In this document: positions 34,001-43,958 of the stretch, one piece after another
Numbering within the stretch: position 1 is the stretch's first letter
Layout of the letters: the number at the start of each line of letters is the position of its first letter
Assembly: GCA_034406715.1 (NCBI GenBank)
Contig: CP137868.1
Span: forward strand, 930,001-994,000
Direction: 5' to 3'
DNA length: 64,000 nucleotides
DNA from: Rhodotorula mucilaginosa
Lineage: Eukaryota; Basidiomycota; Microbotryomycetes; Sporidiobolales; Sporidiobolaceae
Position numbers and translations under genes: made by a program
Notes under the pieces: model-generated
Database searches by the model: none
What the model saw: only the letters and a program-made list of their open reading frames with translations
What the model was told of the DNA's origin: nothing

Positions 34001-37000
34001 CGTGAGTTTTTTTTTTCTTCCTTGCTTTGGCGCTCTGGATGACCTCGAAAAGTCCGGAAGAGCTGACTGCTGCGCTACAGAATCTCATGACTTCGAGCCC
34101 GCCTGGCGCCGATCTCGATCCGACAGACGCGAAGAAACAGCGGCGCTTGTCCTACCTGCAGACGCTGCTCTCTCAGATCGACGTGCAGGCGGGCGAGAAA
34201 GCGCGTGCCGGTAAGCCTTTCCCCCGTCGCTCCTCTCTAGATCTCGAGAAGCTGACAACGTCGATGTGTTCTACAGCCGGGACGGATGAGAACACCACGA
34301 AGCAACTGGCGATTGTGAGCGTACTCGCTCTCGTACCCGCTCTCCTCGGTGGCGAATTTCGCTTCATCGATCCCAAGGGCATCGGTCCCTGGATGCGTGC
34401 CTTCAACGCCTTGTCAGATTCGCCGTCGAGTCCCGTGCTCGTCCTTTCGGCGCTCGCGTGGCCTCACCTGGCTTTCGCGTTCTTGCGCACACCCGGCCAG
34501 CCGAACCGACCCTGGATGTTCCGCGACAACAGCACCAGGCCGTTGTTCAACTACCTGAGCATCTTTCGATCTCGCATCAAAAAAGACTGGCAGGGTGCGG
34601 TGGATCCGACGCTCGATGATGGACGGAAGGAGCAGATCCGCTTGCAGGCGAAAGCGCTGGCGCTCGCGTTCTGTGGCGTCGCCTACGGCGCGACCGTCTA
34701 CGTTCGCTATGGCACGACGTCCGTACGCACAGCGAACGACCCTCCAGACGTGCCGGCTCATCGGTTGCCGATGCTCGATCGAATCTTCAAAGAGATGCTG
34801 GAAGTCTACCTTCCCGCCATGGCCAAGTCGGAGACGTCGAAGGAGTGCAACACCATCGCGTGGCAGATCTTGGCAAGGATCTGCCGTCCGAAGAGCTCTA
34901 GCGAACGTCCGGTGTTGCTCGAATCGCTCGTCAACCCCATCTTCCTCGACGGCACGTTGGCTATCATCGCACCCAACAGCGCCAAGATGAACGTTCTGCT
35001 CGATGCAGCCGTCCAACGGAGTACCACGCCGGCCGCCATCCCCGGCTGGAGCGAACAATGGCTCGTGGCCAACGTCGCACAGGTGCTCAAGCTCTTCGAG
35101 GACTGTCTCCCGGATGATGCCGATCGAGATGCACAGGAGTCGCTCGCGATAAAGGTGAGCTAGGCCCGCGGAGAGTCTCGTTACTTTGGTTTCTCAACTG
35201 ACATCTTTTCTTTCCCGATAGCAGGAGATGTCGAACGCTTGGCGCAATCTGCTGCGCACTCTCGCCGGTCACCCCGATGCCTTTTCGGAAGCGATCCAAT
35301 GGCTGACTCGCCTCAGTCTCGGAAAAGCCACTGTCGCCGCCAGTCTATGGACCAGTTTGTTCGCGAAGGGCACGGAGCAGTATCTCAGCGGCGTCGAGAC
35401 GGCCATGATGGTCGACAGTCGCGCGCTTCATCTTGCGACAAAGTCCTATCTGGCGGCGACGGAAAAGCGCGCGGGGTATGCTGGTGTCCTCGGTGAGTCC
35501 GATTACCGTTACATTGAAGCTAAAGCCACGAGACTGACTGCGGCTCGCATTCCGACAGCGAAAGTGGCAAGTCGTCGACTCGCTCGTCTCCGAGCTGGAG
35601 AAAAGGCGAGCCAGGATCTCGAAATCGCCGTTACACTCCTGCACGAGCTCGCAAAGTAAGTACATCCCACAATCTGCATCCTATGGCACAGTGGCTGACT
35701 TTGCTGCCACAGGGCGGAAGCGCCAGACGAGCTCGCCAAGGATCAGTTCCGACTGGGAGAATCGATCGTCCGCCTCATCTGGTCGTCCCGCGAGGACTCT
35801 CTCGCGATGCGCGAATGCGTGCGCGGAGCGTTGACGAGCCCCGATGACGGTGCCTCGTTGACCCTGCGACTCTGCTTGATGCTCGTCGCCGGAGCGCAGC
35901 GTCTGGACGAGCCGGTCCGGCAGGACGCGCTCACCTTCTGCGGCGCGATTGCGCTTTCCGCGCTCGGCTCGGACGAGTCTTCGACAAGCGTCGAGCTCAT
36001 CGCCAGCATGCTCCGTTGTGCCTGCAACGCTTCCGTGAGCCGACCTTTTTCTGTTTCTTCTTCTTCTTTCTAATTGTCACCCCTTTCCAGTACCCGCACT
36101 TCTACCAATCTGTCCTGGAGTACCTGCGCTCGACGGTCGCACCGACAGGAGACAATCTCGAGCGGTTTGCTCCGCTCCTGATCGAACCGCTCCGTCGCGC
36201 GATCGAATTGGCGACGTCTGCGCCGGACGTCGACACGCAGGCCTTGCTCCAGGCATCTCTCGTCTCCGAAGAGCCGATTCCCGCTCATCTTCAACTCATC
36301 CAGTCCTTCGAAGAGTTCTGGCGAAGCACGTTCGCGCCGCTCGAGCAAGAAGTCGACCTTCCCGCCGACCTCTCCGGCCTCCTTCAAGTCGTGCGCGCCA
36401 TCGTTCACGTCCCCGAAGCGGAGACTGCGGAAACGTGCTCGTCGACCCCGACGGACTCGATGCCCGTCCCTGCACAAGTCGCAGCCGCCGTGCCAGATGG
36501 CTATCGCACCACCGCATCGGAAGACCGCGTCGTCTCGAGCCGAGGCGGGTACGAAGCGGACGTGTCGCATTTGCCGCTGCAGCAGCCAGGCTCGGCTCTT
36601 GCGCACGAGCTCGAGCAGGACTCGACGACGGCGTCGAGGCATTCGCAGCCGCGCAAAGTCGTTTCGTTGTCGTTGCGGGCTCCGACTGCGGAACGCGCCG
36701 ACGCCGGCATCGATTCGCCTCTCGCAGTCGAAGCGGACACGCAGATGGTCGACGAGACGCAGAGCGACGTGTTGACGAGGGAAGCCAACGCGTCGTACGC
36801 CGCCATGTCGAGCCGAGTGCTTTCGCAGGAAACTGCCGAATTCGCCACGCTTGAGCACGACGGCCACCCCGACCAAGCTCGCAAAGGTGAGGCGCGAGCC
36901 GTCTTTTCTGGATGGTCGGGAGGCACTGCTGACGAATGATTCATTTATCCAGTCCCCGACAACCGCAAGCGCCTCCGCTCGTCGACCGCTAGTGGCTCTG

Positions 37001-37512
37001 ATGTCGCCTCTTCGACGGAAGACTCAACCTCGGACACCTCTTCGGGGCGAAGGCGCGTCGGAAAGCGCCGCAGGAACGCCGCCGCACGCCGGGAGAGCTC
37101 TAGCACAAGCGGTAAGGGAAAACTGCACTCGCTATATGAGGATCGCCTTTCTGACCGACCTACCTCTCCAGGACTTGCTACCTCCGCCGCCGCCGTCGTC
37201 GCCCCCGCACGCGCCGGCAGTGTCCTCAACGACTCGCAGGCGGACCAGCACGACCTGAGCTCGACTGCCGACTCGTATGACCAAGCAACGGAGGACATCG
37301 TCCGGAGCTTTTTGAGCCTGCCGATCGATACCGTCGTCTCGGTCGGCAAACGCATCGGCGGCTCGCCCTCCTTGCGCCGCCTGATTGACCTCGGCGAGCG
37401 CGCACGTGTACGTCATCTCTTCGTGCCGACGTGTTGAACTTCTGCGGGCGAAGAAGCTGACTTGCACACCCTTCAGGAATACTTTGAGCGGATGAACTCC
37501 GCTTCGCCGTGA
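31080..37512 (+). CDS. RIF1: Rif1 homologue, telomere and replication-timing regulator
   Basis: Eleven exons (31080-33450, 33520-34001, 34081-34210, 34277-35154, 35222-35492, 35559-35655, 35713-36034, 36091-36886, 36953-37111, 37172-37407, 37477-37512) encode 1,925 residues. The first ~640 residues are disordered and carry two PP1-docking motifs: RVTF at 117-120 and SILK at 385-388. A basic Ala/Lys/Gly-rich patch lies between ~420 and 560. From about residue 650 to 1600 the protein is alpha-helical with repeated hydrophobic helix pairs, the HEAT-like array of the Rif1 N-terminal domain (LSESLDALAVLLPLHGQMML, VLGRVVRILTVPVQTVTWN). The C-terminus has a basic stretch (RRRVGKRRRNAAARRESSS) and a short conserved-looking helix (EDIVRSFLSLPID). 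Known Rif1 proteins recruit PP1 to oppose DDK at origins and act at telomeres and breaks. The assignment rests on motif combination and architecture. Confidence 0.82.
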
Positions 37513-37860
37513 CGGCCTGCCTAAATGGTGTATCCTTTCTTCCTTCTGAGCGATCTTTGCCTCTGAACGTATGTTGCAATCTTATCAGCTTTAACGCTCG
37601 ACGCCTTCGACGTAATACCTCCTGGCTCTTGCGCGCGCTTAACCGAGCGCGTTTCCAGCGAAGAAAGTTTCCCCTGCGCAGCAGGCGAAGTGACATCCCG
37701 GACGCTATAGTGCTGAAAGAGTGAGCGCTCACCCGCTGCTACTGTAATATGCTGTTGCAGAGTTGCCCCTAGATTTATTCCCCACTTGCAAGTTGCAGCT
37801 GAGAGCTGGCTTGACGTCTTCCACAACCCTGCCTGCATAGCTGAGGTTAAGAGATTCGCC
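37513..37860. other. intergenic region between RIF1 and DUG1
   Basis: The gap between two genes on the plus strand should contain the RIF1 terminator and DUG1 promoter. Nothing else recognised. Confidence 0.5.
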
Positions 37861-40144
37861 ATGCCGTCTACGTGAGTCTCTACAGACTGCAACACTGAAG
37901 CCTTCACGGCTGCGCACAGTCTGGCTCTTGCTTCCGCCTTCATCAAGCAAGTCGGCTGAATCGTGCACCTCCGCGCAAAGAAAACCGTTCGCCAAGTGGA
38001 TCCAGGACAACCAGGACAAGCTGATCGCTCGCTTGGCCGAGGCCGTCGAGATCCCGTCCGTCTCGGGCGATGCTTCGTACAGGTGAGCCCTTCCTCTCCT
38101 GCCCCGGCAAGCCGTTCGGTCGAAGAGCTCACACGCGTGTTGCACTGCCCTGCCAGGCCCGAGGTGCACCGCATGGGAAAATGGCTGCAGGGTGAACTCG
38201 TCAAGCTCGGCGCCGAGATCCGCTCGGTGCCGTTGGGTCCGCAAACCCTCGACGGCCAGACAGTTGAACTCCCGCCCGTTCTCGTCGGTTCGCTCGGAAA
38301 GGATCCCAAGAAGAAGACGATCCTCCTCTAGTACGCCGTCTTAGCGTATTGGTGTTGCTCCGATGTGCGATCACGCTGGCCTGACCACTTGGCGATGCTC
38401 TCGCAGCGGTCACTACGATGTCCAGCCCGCCCTCCTCTCGGACGGATGGAAGTACGAGCCATTCAAGTTCACCGAGGACAAGGAAACCGGACGGTTGTAC
38501 GGACGCGGTTCGACCGACGACAAGGGCCCCATCATGGGCTGGCTCAACGTCATCGAGGCGCACCAAAAGACCGACACCGAGCTGCCCGTCAACCTCAAGT
38601 TCTGCTTCGAGGGTATGGAGGAGAGCGGCAGCGAGGGACTCGAGGAGCTCGTCGTCAAGGAGGCGCAGGGCGAGTTTGCCGACGTCGACGCCGTCTGCAT
38701 CTCGGACAACTACTGGCTGGTGCGCACGCCGCCTCATCGCAGTGGCCTTCCGGAGCTGACTTGCGATCTGACTTGCCAACTCCTAGGGAACCACGACGCC
38801 TTGCCTGACCTACGGATTGCGAGGCCTCGCCTACTTCAGCGTTTCGGTTTCCGGGCCTGGCGCAGACCTACACAGTGGCGTCTTCGGCAACGTCGTCCAC
38901 GAGCCGATGACCGACCTCTTCCTCCTCTTCTCCAAGCTGGTCACGCCCAAGGGCGAAATCCTCATCCCGGGCATCAACGAGATGGTACGCACGACGTGCC
39001 TTCGGTGCGCTCTTCTCTTGCCGAAGCTGACTCTTCTGCGGCTCTCGTTTCGCAGGTGGCACCGCTGACGGAAGAGGAGCGCAAACTCTACGAGGTGATC
39101 GATGTCACTGTCGCGGATTTCGAGAGCGCGATCGGCGGCAAGGTCACCATCAGCGAGGACAAGGCCGAAGTCTTGATGGGCCGGATGCGGTACCCGAGTC
39201 TGAGCATCCACGGCATCGAGGGCGCGTTCTCTGCCCAGGGCGCCAAGACTGTCATTCCCGCCTCGGTTAAGGGCAAGTTCAGCATCCGGTTGGTGCCGGA
39301 TCAGGACCCCGATCGCGTCAACGAGCTCGTGCAGAAGTACCTCAAGGAGGAGTTCGAGAAGCTCGGCACCAAGAGCACGCTCAAGGTCGAGATGCTGTCG
39401 GGAGGAAAGCCCTGGGTCGCGTCCAGTCAGTCTCTCGTCCGCTCCTCCAGTTCTCCTGTGCTTAGACTTGACGCTAAACTCACCTTGAGCATGCTTCTTC
39501 CTAGTCGACCACTGGAACTTCCGCGCTGCCAAGAAGGCGACCGAAACTGTCTGGGGAAAGACTCCGGATTACACTCGCGAAGGAGGTACGCTTACCTTGC
39601 TCTCGCGTCTTGTCGCGCACTTCGAGACTCACCGAGGATTGCTTTTCCGAAACCACGTGCAGGCTCGATTCCGAGTGAGCTGCGACCGTTCGACCAAGCT
39701 CTTGGTTTACAATGTCTCTGACCTTTCATCTCCTCGCCAGTCACGCTCACTTTCGCCGAGGCGCTCAAGAAGAATGTCATGCTTCTTCCCAGTGCGTTCT
39801 GTACCGTGTCACTCTGGATGCTGTTGCGCTGCTGACGTGATTCTTGCGTTGCAGTGGGCCGGTACGAGAATCGCAGCCACGAAACTCCTTGCCTTCCTTG
39901 CTGTGACCTGTGCTGACTTCTTTTTCTCGCTTCCTCGTTTTCATCATGAAGCGGCGACGACGGTGCACACTCGGTGAGCTATAATGCGCTCGTCGACAGC
40001 TGACGTTCACGGTGAATCGCTTCGCTAATCAAAGACTCTCTCTCCTGACAGACGAACGAAAAGATCGACACCTCGAACTACATCCTCGGCTCGTGCACCC
40101 TCGGCGAATACCTGCACGAGGCGGCCGCGGCTGCCGAGGAATGA
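37861..40144 (+). CDS. DUG1: Cys-Gly metallodipeptidase Dug1 (M20 family)
   Basis: Twelve exons (37861-37871, 37981-38082, 38157-38330, 38407-38719, 38787-38984, 39056-39425, 39505-39585, 39663-39674, 39741-39791, 39855-39861, 39952-39973, 40052-40144) encode 477 residues. Dug1 hydrolyses Cys-Gly in glutathione turnover and other dipeptides. M20 metal and catalytic motifs are all present: YGHYDVQP, GRGSTDDKGP, FEGMEESGSEGLEE, CISDNYWL, GPGADLHSGVFG and MGRGDDGAHSTNEK. Length matches yeast Dug1. The 3' end is split into tiny exons: 12 nt at 39663, 7 nt at 39855 and 22 nt at 39952. The 7-nt exon supplies part of Met, Gly and part of Arg of the conserved MGRGDDGAHS, which supports it. The first exon is 11 nt (ATG plus eight bases). 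Confidence 0.96.
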
Positions 40145-40350
40145 TCGCCCTTCGGAGAGCAGAGTGGCTGGGAAACATGATCTGCGTGTTTGCGTGATGA
40201 GGAACATGGTCTAGTCTACGACAATATAAGTGCTACATGAGGCTGGATAGGTGCGACAATGACAGGAACGCTATGCATGCGAGAGCGTGAGACGTGGGCG
40301 TGTGCTAAAATGCGAAAGTGACGGGGCTGCAGCTGCGAAAGGCGAACTGT

Positions 40351-41865
40351 TCAGAAGCCGTTTCCGAGCAAGCGGAGCTGCCGCTCATCCTCGGACCCTC
40401 GCGATTCTATCCGAGGGCTTTGCCGATGCGCGTCGGCGTCTTGCGCGGTCGAGAAGAGCGTGTCAAAAGTCCACGAAGGTGATTCTGCGGTCGGGATCGG
40501 GATCCCGCTCGCGGCCGGCACCTCGAGCGGTGGCAGTTGTCGCGGGTTGGCGTCGTACGGTGACGCGCGCGTGGTGGGAGGAAATTCCGCATAGGGCGAC
40601 AAGGAATGCATGCTGGTGTCGCTAGAGGCTTGCCGATGGGGGAAGGAAGTGTCCAGTGGCGTCGTCGGTGGGAATTCTGTCGCAGTCGGCGGGGCGGATG
40701 ACGGCCCATCGCGAACGGGATCGTAGCGATACGTCCGCTCCGAGCCTGAACCTGTTCCGGACTCGGTTGGACGCAAGATGGTGGGGAAATGCGCTTTCTC
40801 GCGACGGGCAGCGATTGGTGGCGGCGGCTGCGGCTGCGTAGCGAGGTTTGTCGGCTCGCGCGCGACGGAAGATCGTCCACGCTGCTGCTCCGAGGTCTCG
40901 CTGATCGAGCGTACGAGTTCAGCTCCCCCGACCGCGACCGGAAGAATCGACGAGGCCTGCGTCGACGAGGAATTGGAATGCGACCGTGACGAATCGAAGA
41001 GCCCGTGCTGCGACGAGGACGACGAGGATTGCGTCGGCGACCGACCGCCGGAGGACGGCTGTCCGGACGACAAAGTCTCGGAGGATGCGAGTGGCTGGGT
41101 GCGAGGATCGTGACCGGTCCGTGTCCGCTGGGCGAGCATATGCTGGACGAGCGGATCCCGAGAAGCGAAGGGCAGCGAGCCCTCCGCGAACGCTGCCTTG
41201 GACGTGTAGGCGATCAAGTGCATCTTGGATCCGTTCGCGTCGGCAGCCGAGAACGACTGCTTGATGAGGCTGTCCTCGCCACGATTTGGCACCTCGGTGT
41301 AGGTCAAGAAAGCCCCGGACACGCGCGAAGCTGCGGATTTGCGATAGCGGGGTCAATAACTTGCGTGATTGGCGGGAGTCGGTAGAGGCAGACACGCACG
41401 ACTCCATTTGATATGGTCTGTCCATCGCCGTATTCCGGCTTCCTCTTCCTCCCAGACGAAGACTGCGCCAGCTCGGACGAAACGCGTGCGCCTGTTCGAG
41501 CGGATTCGTTAGTAAGACTGAGGTTTTACTTCTCTGCAGAAAGCAAATACTTACTCCTCATCGGTAAGTCGTCGAGTTACTCGCGGGAGAAGCTGGCGCA
41601 AACGAGACCCGAGTGAGCACAAAGAGCGTGGCAACTGAGAGAACAGAACCGAGACTTACTCCAAGTTTGCTCGCTTCGAGTATAGCGTGCGCTTCTTGCG
41701 CAGAGCTGACCACGCCGAAGTACGAGTCTGTGTCGGGCGAGGAATGGGCTTTAGTGACGGGTGTCCGGGCGAGACCGCGGAGGCAAGGTTTCCTTGACAG
41801 CGTTGAGCCCGCGTCGTTCGCACGTCCAACTCACGGCCAGCTCTCGTCATATCTGCCTGCATCAT
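40351..41865 (-). CDS. WOPR-domain transcriptional regulator (Gti1/Pac2/Wor1 family)
   Basis: Exons 41865-41835, 41727-41660, 41592-41555, 41491-41400 and 41330-40351 encode 402 residues. The WOPR domain is split by introns but reads continuously: SYFGVVSSAQEAHAILEASK, LGLLPRVTRRLTDEE, GAVFVWEEEEAGIRRWTD, KWSPSRVSGAFLTYTE, then LIKQSFSA and MHLIAYTSKA. This two-lobed DNA-binding domain defines Wor1, Ryp1, Gti1 and Pac2, regulators of morphological switching, effector expression and sexual development. The remaining ~250 residues are Ser/Thr/Pro-rich and disordered, as in relatives. The usual WTDG is WTDH here. The first exon (MMQADMTRAG plus one base) is the weakest part: it depends on a GTGAGT donor at 41834 and a CACAG acceptor before the domain. 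The gene converges on DUG1 (206 bp) and has a long upstream region. Confidence 0.87.
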
Positions 41866-43958
41866 GCGCAAAGCCGCCTCCGTATCGGCTGCGCGCCTAC
41901 CCTCGTCGACGACTCCCCCGTGAGATGACCTCGACCGAATTTTTGCTGCGCAGACCGCCGGCCTCGGGTGGTGGTGGCGGCGGCGGCGGCGGCTGCGGCG
42001 TTGAGACGGACCGAAGGAGCGGATCGCGAGCGCGGCGGATATAGGGACGGGTCGGTAGGTTGCGCGCGGTCACTCTTTGAAAGACAGGCACAAGTGCTGC
42101 TGTTCGACTGCAAGTGAACATTCAGGTCAGCGCCGAAAGTCCCCTCTGCCGAGCCACACGGCCCGGGCGCTGCTCCTTGTGTAGCCTGCGTGCGGTTCCC
42201 GACCGTCGCGGCGACTGCAGCGCCTCCTCCGCCCGCAGGTGGCGCACGGTGGGTTCGCGGTGCGAGAGCCAAGGTTTTCGGGGCTGGAAAGAGAGCGGAG
42301 GAAAGAGCGCGCGCACCTCGTCTCTCTCTCGCTTTCTCGACCTGCGCGACAAGGCGGGTTCAGCAGGTGGACAGGCAGTCCCCGCTCGACATCGGGCACG
42401 TCCGAGTGGATGGAAGGAGCTCGCGTCGCGCCATCAATCGCAAGGGAAAAAGAGCGCGCCGATCATGACACGGCGATCTCGGCTAGCCTTAGGTACATTT
42501 CATTGTCACAATTGTCTCACCACTAAAGGAAGCTCTTGACTTTTAGCTTTGCCGGGGGCCCGCTCGGCTGCGGCTAATTAAGTTAATTTTGCGCTCCGTC
42601 TTCTCGTCAGCGCCTCGGACAAGAATCCAGCTTGTCGGAGCTCGGACGGAGCGCCATATCTTGCCTCTCGTCGCTTCATGCGAGGAGGAGACTTTGCGGC
42701 GACCGACAAGTGTGCAGAGCACTGTTGGCTCCTTTCCCAGAGCGTCTGGTTACAATACAGATGCGGGAGAAGAGCGGCAAGGCTGCCGAAGACTTCCGGA
42801 TTTCGGAATGCAAGCTTCCGGAGCCTGCACGGCGTCGGAGATCAGCAAGCAAAGAAGCCGCGGACGAGTGCATAAGTCGCACTGTAAGCTGGGTACAGAC
42901 AGATTCCGTACGCCGATATTAATGTACGTACAGAGAGCTTGTCCAGGGGGAGAAAGAACCATCGTACGACGAAGAGCGGCTAGTTCACTTGGCTGCGGAT
43001 TACGACCGATTTCGAGCCCTGGCGATTTGCAGAGCTCCGAGCTGTATGCATGCATGCGGACCTCGAGATGTATGCAAGCGCGCGACTGCGTGTCCAGCAG
43101 ACGTCTAGGACCTTTGAAGGTTCTGTGCCGGCTACAGACTGGTTGGTATAAGAGCGAGCTATGTAGCTCCTGGAAGGACTGAAAGGGTATATATAGAAAA
43201 GCTGAAAATACCACGGCCGCCACTGGACAGCTTCTTGACTTTTATGTGCGCGTACATGCGCAGCAGTTTCTGGCGAATCGATACCGACCGGAGCAGTGCA
43301 TACATAGATGTCACAGTACTGAGCCAAGTGTAGCTGCAAGCTGCTGCGCACAAAGTCCGAGCCTCTCCGAGTGGGCGCCGACTCTTCTTCTCTTCGCGCT
43401 GCTTAGCGGCGCCGTCTCGGATACAATATAGCAAATATGTATAGGTAGCTGGGTCGTGGCGTAGAAATGCCGAGCCTAGGCTGAAACTGCACACGTAACG
43501 CAGTAAGCGGATTGCAGTACGCCGAAAGTGACCCGGACCACCTTTGAAAAAATGCCGCAGCAGCAGCGAGGAATGCGCGCAATACTCGAAGCGGGCGCGC
43601 AAGAAAGCATAGTTGCTCAGCCCTGAGGGTTTCGCCTTTGTGACTGTACAAAGAAGGCGTCCATGCAGAGGCGGCGCGATCTAGTTGCAAGCTGGTGGGC
43701 CGACCGCCGCTTTACAGTTAGATGAGAGCGTCGGGGCAGCAACTGTCTCTGGTGCATTGATCGTGCAGTCCACGCACCGTATCCAGCGTGGAAGCGAGAG
43801 TGGATGCAGTCTAGGGGCGGATGGACGGAGGACAAAGCGGGGAAGATTTGATCGCAACCCTTTCGCCTCGTCGACGCTCTCCTGCGGACGCGTGGGCGAG
43901 CAGAACGGTTCGGACATCCATCGGAGAGGGGAGAGCTTCAAGGATCTTGCTACCCACG
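41866..43958. other. long divergent intergenic region, WOPR gene / chromodomain gene
   Basis: Almost 2.1 kb without a supported gene, by far the largest gap in the window. It is richer in AT-containing motifs than its surroundings, with a TATATATAG at about 43187-43195, an AATTAAGTTAATT near 42577 and TGCATGCATGC near 43047. Open frames are short and overlap on both strands. I see no tRNA or transposon. It probably contains a long WOPR 5' leader plus both promoters. Confidence 0.5.
41967..42000. repeat. (GGT/GGC)n trinucleotide run
   Basis: A 34-bp run of GGT then GGC triplets with one interruption lies about 100 bp upstream of the proposed WOPR start codon. It would sit in the 5' leader, or encode poly-Pro/Arg/His/Ala if the first exon extends further. 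Confidence 0.7.

Noticed and set aside
42570-42595. AATTAAGTTAATT as a Wor1-type binding site
   Set aside because: It differs from the published TTAAAGTTT core and only one imperfect copy is present.
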